DNA from: Trogon surrucura
Lineage: Eukaryota > Chordata > Aves > Trogoniformes > Trogonidae
Length of the DNA: 64,000 bases
Assembly (NCBI GenBank): GCA_020746105.1
Contig: CM036658.1
Coordinates: 13,872,689 to 13,936,688, forward strand
Reading direction: 5' to 3'
Position numbers and translations under genes: made by a program. Positions 9,407 to 20,650 of the stretch are shown here, in pieces. The notes under the pieces were generated by a model. It saw nothing but the letters and a program-made list of their open reading frames with translations. It made no database searches and was not told where the DNA came from. The number at the start of each line of letters is the position of its first letter. Position 1 is the first letter of the stretch.

Positions 9407-9880
9407 TTGCACTGGCACCTCATTGACTACGTCTTAGTATACCAGAGCAATATTCGTGATGTCCGTCATATCCGAGTAATGCCTAGTGCAGAATGTCAAA
9501 CAGACCATCGTCTTGTGCAATACAAACTTAACTTCCACTTTAAGCCCAAACCTAAGAGGGGCGGCATTCCAAGGAGGAGGCTCCAAGTTAACAATCTTCA
9601 AACAGCTACAGTGAAAGACAGCTTCCAGGTGAACCTTGAAACTAAACTTGAAGACTGTATCATAGATTCCTCTCCTGAAGTGCTTTGGCAATATATTAAA
9701 AATAGCATCCTCCAGTCTTCTGTAGAATCTGTAGGGTTCTCCTCCAAGAAAAACAAAGACTGCTTTGATGAAAGCAATCAAGAGATCCAGGAATGGTTGA
9801 CAGAGAAATGCTCACCAAGCACACCTCGCTCAGACATTTTCCCATGTCAGAAAAGCAGCCTTTTGTCTTGCATGCAGTAA
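9407..9880 (+). pseudogene. RTE endonuclease C-terminus and linker (broken)
   Basis: This 157-codon frame starts inside the endonuclease. It reads HWHLIDYVLV and later ECQTDHRLVQYKL, where the Asp-His pair corresponds to the conserved catalytic end of APE-type nucleases. It then enters the linker (FSSKKNKDCFDESNQEIQEW), which is characteristic of RTE ORFs. The frame is lost near 9880, and the protein continues in another frame from about 9890. Confidence 0.8.
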
Positions 9881-9995
9881 GGTCCAAGAGAAACTTCTAG
9901 ACATCCAGAACAAGTGGTGGATCAATCTGGCAGAAAAGACTCAACTATGTGCTGATTCGGGTGACCACAGAGGGTTTTATGAGATTCTGAAAGCA

Positions 9996-11405
9996 GTGTA
10001 CAGACCCACACACCACGTTCAAAGCCAGCTGCTAAACGCAGATGGTCATATTCTTCTCACAGATAAAGCCTCCATCCTGAATCGATGGTCTGAATATTTC
10101 CAGACTCTCTTCAGTGTCAACCGTGTAGTTCAAGGCTCAGCGATTTGGCACATTACACAAAAACCGGTGAAAAACGAATTGGATATAGCCCCTACTATGG
10201 GAGAGACTCTCAAGGCCATACAGCAGGTGAAAACTGGCAAGGCAGCTGGGATTGATGGAATCCCACCTGAAGTCTGGAAGCATGGAGGCCAAGCACTCCA
10301 GGCTAAATTTCACGAGCTCCTTGTGCATTGCTTGGAAAAAGGCAAACTACCACCAGATGCAGTTGTCATCACCCTGTATAAGAAGAAAGGAGAAGAATCA
10401 GACTGTTCAAATTACCGAGGTATTACTTTGCTCTCTATTACTGGTAAAATCCTTGCAAGAATACTGTTGAACAGACTAGTACCAGTTGTCTCAGAAGAAC
10501 TACCTGAAAGCCAATGTGGCCTCAGAGCCAACAGGAGTACCGCCGACATGGTATTTGTTCTCAGACAACTGCAAGAGAAGTGTAGGGAACAGAACAAAGG
10601 ACTCTGTGTAACTGTCGTTGATCTCACCAAAGCTTTTGACACTGTGAGCAGGAAAGGCCTGTGGTAGATCTTGGAACAATTAGGATGTCCTTCCAAGTTC
10701 CTCAGAATGATTATCCTGTTACACGAGGATCAGTGCGGCCAAGTCAGATCTGGGGATGCACTCTCTGAGCCCTTCTCAATCACCAGTGATGTGAAACAAG
10801 GTTGAGTTCTCACACCAACTCTATTCACAATCTTCTTCAGCATGATGCTCCAGAGGACCACAGCAGACCTCAATGAAGATAACGGCATTTACATCCGTTG
10901 TCATACCAATGGTAACCTGTTCAACCTAAGGCGACTGAAGGCCCACACTAAGACCCTAAATCACCTTGTCCACGAGCTGCTTTTTGCTGACGATGCCACC
11001 CTCGTTGCTCACACAGAAGCAGCTCTGCAGCGCTTCACATCCTGCTTTGCAGAGGCTGCTGAGATTTTTGGGCTGGAAGTCAGCTTGGAGAAGAGAGAAG
11101 TTCTTTACCGGCCTGCACCTCAGGAAGTCTCCCATCATCCCCACATCACCACAGGCAAATCAGAACTTAAGTCAGTCCAGCAGTTCAACTATCCAGGAAG
11201 TATCATTTCCTCCGACGGTAAGATTGACAAAGAGATAGACAACAGGTTAGCAAAGGCATACAGAGCTTTTGGAAGACTCCATAAAAGAGTCTGGTGCAAT
11301 AAACACCTGAAGAGAAGTACAAAGATCAGTGTCTACAGAGCCATTGTACTGTCTGCTCTTTTGTATGGGTCTGAACCATGGGTCATCTACGGCCACCACC
11401 TGTGA
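9996..11405 (+). pseudogene. RTE reverse transcriptase domain (two internal stops)
   Basis: In a single frame, interrupted by stops at 10665 (TAG) and 10803 (TGA), the RT motifs appear in order: NYRGITLLSITGKILARILL, SQCGLRANRSTADM, VDLTKAFDTVSRKGLW (motif A) and ELLFADDATLV with FADD at 10983-10994 (motif C). VSLEKREVL and later KVWCNK-like motifs follow. The catalytic aspartates are still present, so the element died by nonsense and frameshift changes rather than active-site loss. It ends at a TGA at 11403. Confidence 0.85.
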
Positions 11406-11933
11406 CTCCTTGAACACTTCCATCAGCCCTGCCTCCGTACAATCCTGAACATCCACTGGACTGACTACGTGACTAATGTTATTGTCCTTGAACAGGCAGG
11501 GGTCACCAGTATTGAGGCCGTGCTTCTGAGGACGCAGCTGTGCTGGGCAGGGCACGTATCCAGGAATGGAGGATCACCGCCTCCCTAAGGTTGTGCTCTA
11601 TGGTGAACTCGCCACCAGCTAAGCAACAGAGGAGCCCCAAAGAAGAGATACAAAGACTCTCTGAAACAATACCTTGGTCTTGGCCATATTGACTGCCAGC
11701 AGTGGTCCACTCTGGCTTCCAGTTTGAAGGCGTGGAGACACACCATCCATAACGCTGCTGCCTCCTTTGAGAACGCACGTAGAATTGATCTCGAGGAGAA
11801 AAGACAACACAAAAAGAACTGTGCCTCGCCAATACCACCTAAGGAGACTTTCCGCTGTGCCTTTTGCAACCGGACTTGCCTATCTGGCGTTGGCCTTTTT
11901 AGCCATCAGTGCTCCTGTAGCAAGTGTGGGTAG
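11406..11933 (+). pseudogene. RTE C-terminal domain with Cys/His finger (frameshifted)
   Basis: The frame continues after the stop with LRTILNIHWTDYVTNV and WAGHVSRN, then shifts near 11570. Another frame (11724-11933) reads WRHTIHNAAASFENARR and closes with FRCAFCNRTCLSGVG plus LFSHQ. This is a C-x2-C ... H finger typical of the RTE ORF2 C-terminus. The order and spacing support one decayed protein. Confidence 0.75.
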
Positions 11934-11988
11934 AGCCCTTCCCATATCTTCGTTCGCGAAGCCTAGCCATGATGATGATAATGATGAC

Positions 11989-13047
11989 GTTTCCTTCATT
12001 AACTCAGTATGACAACCTCACAAACTGTAATCCAAAGAGCTATTCTCATATAAAGAGGCAGGAAGATAAGAGACAATGACAATAATCTCCACCGAGTTGC
12101 TGATTGCGCTGACATGTGAGGGCAGACAGGATGGCAGCTGGGGCAAACAGCTGTCAATGATTACGGCATGCAAGCACCTGGTTAGCAGAGAGCTTCCAGC
12201 CTCACTACATGCAAAGATACACGTTTTGAGTACTCTTGCACAGGGGAAAATATGATTTTTCAGGTAAGGATATCTTTGAGATAGTGGTTAAATTGCATTC
12301 ACAAATACATGATCCACTGATGATCAGTGTGTGACAGCAACTTAAGCATGCTAAAAGCTCACTTTTTTCCCAAACAAGTGTGTCCCAATTTTAGGTTGTT
12401 TTTTGTTTGTGTTTTTTTAATTAAAAAAGTGTACTTACATATCAAATACTTCTGTCAGCATGGATGACCATTTTCAAGGCTATGCATTGTAGCATTCAAA
12501 TAACTTTCCTAGCTTCGGAATTTCAGAAAAGTGACTTTTGTAATGTGACTCCTCCTGTGGCTGTTACTAGTAGGATTCCTGTTGTGTTTGCCATGACACA
12601 ACCTTAGTGACTCTTTAGCAGCCGTTTCAACAACATCCCATAAACTGTGTAAACTTCAAATTTTATAGATGTGTTTAAAAAAAGAGAGAGAAAAAATTCA
12701 TTTTAAGCCCTATTTATATCTTATTTAAGACAACTATCAACTTCCAAAATTGTAACTGAAACATATTCTCAGAGCCTTACGTCCGCGTTCCTCAGAAAGT
12801 ATTTGATTTTCCTTCAGAATATTCTTAACTTTGAAACTTAGTATATAAATTATTATATATATAGTATATAAATTATTAGTATATAAATATTAGTATATAA
12901 ATATTAGTATATAAATTATTATATAAATTTCATTATGAGTTCATATGAAGTCTTAAATATCCTTTAGGTATACTTAATCCTATGTTGACTTTAAATAGTT
13001 ACATATGTGCATATTTTTTATAAGTACATATGCACTTATATATGAGA
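11989..13047. other. Unique AT-rich sequence around a tandem repeat
   Basis: No gene or known repeat family was seen. It contains the A/T tandem repeat at 12839-12929. Confidence 0.6.
12839..12929. repeat. AT-rich minisatellite, about 15-bp unit
   Basis: TAGTATATAAATATT-like units recur about six times with small variants (AAATTATTAGTATATAAATA). Most copies have lost one or two bases. Confidence 0.85.
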
Positions 13048-13383
13048 AATGAGGAGACCTTACTGTGGTCTTCCAGTATCTTAAGGGGGCTTATACGAAA
13101 GCTGGTGAGGGGCTTTTTAGGGTATCAGGTAGTGGTAGGACTAGTGATGGATGGATTCAGATTGGACATTAAGAAGTTCATTACCATGAGGCTGGTGAGA
13201 CACTGGCAGAGGTTGCCCAGAGAGGTGGTGGAAGCCCCATCCCTGGAAGTTTTTAAGGTCAGGTTGGATGGGGCTCTGAGTAGCCTGATCTAGTGGGAGT
13301 TGTCCCTGCCCATGGCAGGGGGGTTGGAACTAGATGATCTTTAAGGTTACTTCTAACCCTGACAGTTCTATGATTCTATGATT
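13048..13383 (+). mobile_element. CR1 3' end
   Basis: GAGGAGACCTTACTGTGGTC, AGGTTGCCCAGAGAGGTGGT and the 3' UTR segment CTGCCCATGGCAGGGGGGTT are CR1 hallmarks. It ends in TTCTATGATTCTATGATT. An 87-codon open frame covers the ORF2 C-terminus. Confidence 0.9.
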
Positions 13384-13694
13384 TTAAATAATATTAGTAT
13401 TCTCTCATTTCCTACAACATTTGAGTCTCTCCTTTAACATTGACCTGTTTTTTTTTGAGAATAAATGTCCCATCATACCTTTTCAAGTCATATGGTTAAT
13501 ACGCAAGAATTCTCAGACTCTAGACTCACAGATGAATGGACCTTACTCAGAATTAAGTGTATATACATAGTTCTATGTAGTATTTTTTATATCAATTACT
13601 AGTTATAAATTGACTTAATTGTTGTTTCTGATGGATCTTAACATCTATCAGTATAATGAATTAACAAAGACTGGGATTGAATAAAAGAAAGAAT

Positions 13695-13913
13695 ACTCAG
13701 GATGTAGTAACTATGATTTTGTAGGGATTACATTCTATAAAAGAAATAAACAGGAATATTTTTTTCTTGTCAGATGAGGTTAGACTCCAAAAAGCCATTT
13801 ATTCTCTTGGCTACCCTATTTTTCTTCTTTCTCTTCAGCTGAAAAAAATTATTCCTGTTTATTTCTTTTATAGAATGTAATCCTTGCAAAAGCATAGTTA
13901 CTACATCCTGAGT
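13695..13913. repeat. 72-bp near-perfect inverted repeat with 74-base loop
   Basis: The left arm (13695-13766) and right arm (13841-13913) are reverse complements, differing at three substitutions and one single-base indel. The arms begin ACTCAGGATGTAGTAACTAT, and the homology stops abruptly on both sides. Nothing in the arms matches a known element here. The simplest explanation is a recent fold-back template-switch duplication. An expressed long hairpin or a MITE-like element is possible but unsupported. Confidence 0.95.
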
Positions 13914-14099
13914 GAGTCTTAACAGCTTTGCCCAGAAGTAAACAGTGACCTTGCAAAGCAGTGAGTAATTTACCAACTTGAAAGTCTTTGTCGTTAGTAT
14001 CACTGTTGCTTTGTGCCGCTATTATTTGTGAATGTTAGTGTCAGATGAGTATATACTCAGAAGCATACCACTTGAAGAGCTGAGTTTGAAACTCTGAAG

Positions 14100-14464
14100 T
14101 ATATTTCTCCAGTACCTGAGGGGGGTCTACAGGACTGCTGGGACAGAACAGTTTTCAAGGGTGTGTAGTAACAGGACAAGTGGTGATGTTTTTAAACTAC
14201 AGTATGGTAGGTTTAGACTAGATATCAGGAAGAGGTTCTGGACAATGAGGGTGGTGAAATGTTGGAGCAGGTTTCCCAGAGAGGTGATAGAAGACATGGA
14301 GACGTTCAAGGTCAGGGTTGACTGATCTCTGAGCAACCTGATCTAGTTAAAGATGTCCCTGCTCACTGCAGGAGGTTTGGACTACATGACCTTTAAAGGG
14401 CCCTTCCAGCCCAACACATTCTATCATTCTGTGGTTCTACGGTTCTGGTTCTCTGATTCTATGA
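14100..14464 (+). mobile_element. CR1 3' end
   Basis: CAGTACCTGAGGGGGGTCTA, TTTCCCAGAGAGGTGATAGA and GAGCAACCTGATCTAGTTAA identify the end of CR1 ORF2 and the 3' UTR. The tail is an expanded, mutated octamer array (TTCTATCATTCTGTGGTTC...). Confidence 0.88.
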
Positions 14465-15150
14465 ATATAGATTACTATTCTAATTCAGAAATCTTTTAAT
14501 ATACAATTTCAATATTTTGTTACTGACTGTTATTAGGTTTTAATGCATTATTCTGCATTTAACAAATATCATTGTCTTGTTGCTATAACGAAATAACTCA
14601 GGTAATGACAAAAATTTAAGTTTTTCGGAATCTCAACAAATGAAATCTGTACTGAGTAGGCAAGACTGGTGTGATCTGTGAGTAATCTACCACTTAAGAA
14701 GTGAAATCAGTTAATGTTTTATGCGATTTCTAATAGTCTCATTGGAACCTTACTCAATGTTGTAGGTTCGGACTATAATCAGTGTGTTTCTCTATTCCTA
14801 TACAGGAATGGGTACAGGGAATACGATGGCATGAAAGCATTTGTATTTTCAACTATATACAGACTGTGATGGAAAGGAAATTTGTGTGTAAGCAGTCTGT
14901 AAAAAGGTTAAAGTCATAATGCCTTTCAGGACAGTGACCAGGAGCCTTTACTTGTGGTGTAGTGAATTTTAAGAATTGAAGAAAATCCAGTTCAGTACTG
15001 CAATTAAATTCTGAAGGTGATCCTAGAATAAAATAATGACAGAGTTTGACAAACAGGAAAACACCTAAATATGAGTCCAGGTAAAGTTGTGATAGTGTGC
15101 TCTTCCTCTACCCTTCCCCACCTCCCTTCCCCCCACCCAACCCCAACCTG
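14465..15150. other. Unique AT-rich sequence
   Basis: Nothing recognised except a pyrimidine-rich stretch of C and T at about 15100-15150. Confidence 0.55.
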
Positions 15151-15790
15151 ACCTGTATTTCCCATAACCCTACTCAAGTGATAATCACTAGTGGGATCCT
15201 AATGGATGCGCTTGGTCCTCATGGCTGCTCTAAGTAGATTCAGGGAAGACAAAAACCAGCACCATAGACAAGGGCTATATGCCCACCTAACCACAGTGCT
15301 GGTTAATGTCCAACTCAAGCCAAATTCAGAAGAAACTAACATCTGTAGTCAGTATGCAAATACTCCATAAGTAGTGCACAGCTCAGGGCCCGTTGAACTC
15401 TGCTGCATGGCAGCAGGCTGCATGCCAGGATCTCCCCTTGAACAGGGATGCCTTTCAGGGTTAATCCTCCAGGTTGAGAGATTCCTTGCAGCAAGAGATT
15501 CTCAGTAGCTGATTAATAGCATGATAAAGTTAGAAGCCTTGGCTAAGCAATATAAAAGATCAATTGCAGATATATAATGCTTTAGACATAAGCTGTTCAC
15601 TAAGTGTTGACTAAGTCTGGGACTAGCACGAGATCCAGCTGCACCCAGCAGAAAGTAAGTGTCCTCTCTGAGCCTAATGACTCAATGGGTGGGTCTCCCT
15701 AACAGCTTTGTCTGACCCTGTCCCCTGTGCAGTCAGTAGTCAAGTGTAGGTTGCCATAGAATCTTATTAAGCCACTGTTGCAATTACTAC
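15151..15790 (+). mobile_element. Probable solo LTR (family uncertain)
   Basis: The block has a U3/R/U5-like order. TATAAAAG lies at 15551-15558. About 55 bases on is AAGCTGTTCACTAAGTGTTG, then a GC-richer segment (GATCCAGCTGCACCCAGCAG, GTGTCCTCTCTGAG) that looks like U5. I could not define TG...CA ends or a target duplication. A decayed promoter of another kind cannot be excluded. Confidence 0.42.
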
Positions 15791-18700
15791 CAAACTTTAC
15801 TAAGTCACTCTTTTAAATCACTGAACACATTGTTACTTCCCTTGTATGAGTGACATACATCACTCCATCCACAACAGTGGTATGGGTAAAAAACTCAAGG
15901 ATAGTCAGAAAGCTGAGTGGAAGGTTTACCAAAAAACTATATATGGCAGCCTGAGACTCTCTACAGTCTGGAAACCTACAGTTTTCAGTGTTCGTAGAAG
16001 TCAGATTTTGGAAGACGGAAGTCTGAACAAATTAGAAATTTTTAGGGTCTTTTTATTCTCTTTGAGAACAGCAAGTGGGGTTGCTAGTCATGGTTTATTG
16101 ATCCTAAATACTTTACCGTTGAAATAATCTTGAAGCATAATTTTTGTTTTTTTGGAGGGGGGGATTTTCAAAGTATACTAAAGTTTGATCATTAGTACCA
16201 AAAAGCTAAACACATTTTGAACTGAAGCCAGTAAAATTTGTTAATTGCGTTGTCACGTTGTTCTGATTTCTGTCTGATTGTTTTATAGTTGGATTCTAAG
16301 AGAACCTGCTTTATACCAGCTATTTTCCTTACCTGATACTTTTGCTGGGAAAGGCAGTTTACATCCCTGTGAAGTTGCACAGTGTCTCAGACTACAGCTG
16401 TTCTCCAAGTAGATTGTGTTTGCCCAATATGAGATTTTGCTGCTGCTGGGTTTTGCTGCTGCTGGGATTTTACCGTGACTCGTAGTACTGAGTTTTCTCT
16501 CAAGATTTCTTCCAATAAAAGAAGGATGAGTCTCTTCCATGATGCAGTTAGGAAGTTGTCTGAGTAGAAAGAGATTAAAAGAAGAAAAGGAGACTTGGGA
16601 TTTAAAAACCAACCAAACCAGGAAAAATAAAAAACAAACACGAATAAGTTTATTGTCACCTGCCTCTTAAAATAATGACCCCTTCTCTTTATTTGGTGTA
16701 GTAACTGACAATGTCCTGGAAGACAAATCTTTCCTGACTCCTAATTAATCAATTAAATTTTCTATTCGACTATTCTATTCTACTAATATTCTTCTACTTC
16801 CTTACTTCTTTTATTTTTTTCTGACACAATTCTTGAGCCTCAAATATCCTATGCTCTTTACCAGTATTTAAGTGAAGGACTGTTCTAGTTGGATAAATAC
16901 AGATTATGCCTGATTTTGCTGTTCAAGTTTTTGATGCTCCATGTGTTGTCTCAATCTTTCAGGCAGCTGAGAGATGCCTTTTAAATGTGTCTTTTTGTTC
17001 TGATATGCTACACATTGCCTGTTCAATCACAGTTAACAGTGATCACTAACATATCAGCAAATAAAACCAATGACTCAATCCTCAGGAGAATGCAAAATAT
17101 TCGTCTTTTACCTTACTGTCCTGTGCCTCTTTTTTTTTTTTTTTTTTTTTTTTTTCTCTGACGGTAAGACTAGCTTGAATAGGATTGTGTTTAGACACCT
17201 GTTTACACTCCATTATTGTGGCTGTAACACCTGTCTGACTTGCGTTTTATCAATACTGGTAAACCTGGAATCAGATGCCTTTAACATTAAGTAAAATCAT
17301 AGAAGATTTTCACTGATACTGTGTGGATAAAAACCCCACAGATTTTAAAACACACAAGAAACTGTAATTTCTATAATGGTACCCTGAAAATGATTTCAGG
17401 CTTACCACTTACAACACATTATAACATCCCAAGTCTTGAATATTACTAAGAAACAAAGGATGATAATTTTTAACGGTAATGTTTTGAATTCTGAAATACT
17501 CTGCTGTGCTGGATGGATTAAAACAGCAGGCAATGTATACAGAATAGTTTTAAGATATCTTACAACTGCCTCAAAAGTATGCTTAAGGGTTGCTTATTAC
17601 TTCATTGAAAGATGCTTTTCAGAATGTCTCCAGAGTTCATCGAAGAGGTGTCAGAGGTCAGTAAGATTACAGTAACAGCAAATACTTTTAAGTGGAATTC
17701 CTCCTGTTATATTTATTTTCCACAGTGTGTCCAATCTTCAGAATCACAAATCATTGTGAGTGTCAGGACGATAATCAGGATTAACTGTATCGCATTGATT
17801 TTACTGCTGCTTAGAGTAACATCTGGTGTGGTTATGAGCAAAGCTTTAAATCACTGCAAATGTGAACAGTGATGATAAAAATGTTTGTCTCTGGAATCCC
17901 AATCCTGTTGCAGAGTAGGCAGCTGACCACAGTCAGCTTCACATCCCTTCTGTTTAACTGAAACATCCTTCAGAAAGTGAAAGAACATATTCAAATAATG
18001 GACATAAAAGATCTTAAAGGAAAAAATAAAAATGTTATTACTCTTAACCTCAACTGAGTGTTTAACCTTTTGTTCAGACTACTCGCTTAAGTGGCAGATA
18101 AGACACTGGATAGTGGCAACTGGTACTGTATATCATGGTGACATTAATGTCCTACGAAGGAGGAGGTGAGAAGATAGTAGTTTGTTTTTTTTAATCACTT
18201 GGTATTTGACAGGTATCATTCTCATTTCCTGAAGGCATGGATCATTCTTTGTAAAAACCCTTTTATGTGCACCAAACATTTGAAGCCTTTCTCAACAGTT
18301 TATTCTTCCTTTAATATGGATATGTTAACTAAAACTATTGCGTAATGACTTCGTATACTATTAGGGACTGAAAAGTACTTTTTAATGAGTTTATCAGCTA
18401 ACATAAGTTTTTGATGCTTTGATAGTTGGTAGTGAGAAGTAGAAAGGCTTTTCTCTTTGTGCTCATCACATTTGTTTTAAATACTTAAATCGAATACTAG
18501 CAAATTTCTTACCAGTACAATATTTGTGTAATGAGTAAGTCTAGTAGAAAGTTTTATACATGTTCATTGATGTGAGCTCAGAAGGGAGTCTGGTTCAACT
18601 CTACCAACTTGTTTTTGGAAAAGGACACTCCAACACTCAATTTAGCATTAGAAAGCAGGTATTTCTATAGTGTAGGCCAGATACATGTGGGATAGTCCTC

Positions 18701-20621
18701 CATATTGTGCATACCGTATCTGGCAATCATCCAAGCTTTCATAGCCCTGTTACTACATAGGCATGAGTTTTCAGGAAAGATTATACATATTCATTTTATT
18801 TCCAGGAATTATCCTATATACATAGATTTTTCCATGAGGCCTGGATATCTGAAAAGCTTCCCTGGAGGTCTTCAATGGTCTCTGATGATCTCTTGTGGCT
18901 GATGGAGAGGTGTCTTTCAGAGAACTTGCCGTATTTTAGCCCATTTCTCTTCTTTGTGGAGTCCTTCTTAAGTGGAATCTGACAGTCTTTGCTAATCTAT
19001 GCATTTCTCCAGCGTACGTGACACAGTTGATAGTTTTTGATGACACAGTTAATAGCCTTTGACTGCTGCAGTGCCCATAAAACAGTTGCCTCCTCCAGGG
19101 TGCCAGCCACAGTTGTAGAAGGTGATATCCCTGCTTGCACTTCTGCCTAAGTCCCTTTTACATATTTCTGTCCATGGGATGTAAGAGTCTCAATCAACTC
19201 TTGATGACTGGGAAGCTTACAATATTCTAGTTGTGTTAATTACTGATACTCTGTATTACAAGAAATTTCTAGAGGTTCACTTTTATTTGTTTTTGATGAA
19301 ATTTCTTGTAAGTAGAGACATTCATAAGGAAGGGATTTGCTCCAAGTAAGTAACTCCTGTTTAGAGACACAAAACCAGGAGGGTATATCTAACCTGAGGA
19401 ATGATACTCTAAAATATAAATATTTGTCTTGTCAGCTCTGACCTGAATGAAATGCAGATGATCCATTAAAATCAAACCAGATAATGAGGTATGGTTTTGC
19501 TTTGGGTTTTCCTTTCTCATACCAGTTTTCCTACTAACTAGCACCCTAACTTGTACAGTGACACTCTTTTTGTCTCTTATTTTACCTAACTTTGGCCAGA
19601 TGTGAAGAGAAATTTCAGGATTATATGCTAAATACTTAATTCTCTAGAGAATTAAAAGTGTTTAAAAAATGATGGGTTACTCTTGAAGTGCCTTGTATCT
19701 TCTGTAATGTAGAGAACTTACTGGGCTTGGAAAGGTTTCCTTGGTAACTGCAGACTACATTAGTAGCAACTTTCTAGTTTGAAGCTAACATCAAGACATG
19801 GGAAGAACATGGCATGAAAGTATTGGAGAAAATGTGTTGCATTCTACAAGTGAGGTGTTCGTGAATTTGATCCTTGGGGTTCATCTTAATGACAAGAGTT
19901 TAATAAAGCTTTCTTCTGTGTTAGACTTGGCCAATATTTACACTTAGCAGGCCTGCAGCCTTGTAAATATGACAGGAATGGTTTCTACAGGATATGCTGT
20001 CTTGGTCTTCTTATGCCTCAGACAAGATTACATGTATTCCTGGCAAATAATCACACTTTAATATTGTTTCTTCAGTTTCAACTTCTATGTTTCATTGAAA
20101 ACTTATCCAGTTGTGCATGCATACTTCTATATTTACACATACACAGACAAATTCCCTTGAATACTGTGGAGGATGTTATAGGTGTTACTACTTATATTAC
20201 CTCAACTTTTCTTCCTCCCATAGAGATAAATATTGAACAACAGGTAATATCTCTCTTTCCTGAGAATGACAGATATGTTTAGGGGACATGAGTAGTTTCA
20301 CAGAGAGTAGGAAAAAGTATCTGTATTTCATGCTGCAGCAAGAATTTTAGGAAAGAAATTCGAGTTAGGAATCTAATTAGAAAATACTTTCTTGGATTTA
20401 GTCATGCTGAACCCAAGTAGGGAGCATGATAGATTCACATTTGTGATTGATTAGAAAGTGCAACTGCAGTAAGCTGTCACTTATTCCATGCCAATGTAAA
20501 GCATTAGGAATACAGTAAATTCTCAACTGAAGAAATATGGATCACTATTAGGGAAGAAGTGGTAATTCCCACTTAAGAAACATTGACTGGTAAAGAACGA
20601 TTTTCCTGAACAGTAGAGACC
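15791..20621. other. Unique AT-rich sequence
   Basis: No gene was recognised. It holds a poly-T tract (17130-17155) and short internal duplications (TTTTGCTGCTGCTGGG twice at 16434-16467). A minus-strand reading at about 18830-19165 is open with a single internal stop, but I cannot identify a family. Confidence 0.55.
17130..17155. repeat. Poly-T tract, about 26 bases
   Basis: An uninterrupted T run. It could be the A-tail of a minus-strand insertion, but no retrocopy body is recognisable beside it. Confidence 0.9.
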
Positions 20622-20650
20622 AAAGAAAGAAAGAAAGAAAGAAAGAAAGA
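20622..20650. repeat. (AAAG)n microsatellite
   Basis: About seven uninterrupted AAAG units run into a short poly-A. Confidence 0.95.

Larger units (their letters stand above)
9400..11988 (+). mobile_element. RTE-clade LINE, 5'-truncated (AviRTE-like)
   Basis: About 2.6 kb encodes, in order, the C-terminal end of an APE endonuclease, an RT domain and a C-terminal cysteine/histidine finger, all of RTE type and clearly unlike CR1. The 3' end is ...TTCGCGAAGCCTAGCC followed by a short GAT-rich microsatellite (about 11970-11988), the typical RTE 3' tail. The 5' end is cut inside the endonuclease near 9400; weak similarity may extend to about 9345. Several stops and frameshifts make it inactive. 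RTEs are generally rare in birds, and AviRTE is the described avian lineage; placement in it is inference. Confidence 0.85.

Noticed and set aside
18830..19165. Minus-strand reading open except for one internal stop
   Set aside because: It suggested a decayed retroviral or gene fragment, but no motif of any family was identifiable, so it is not annotated.
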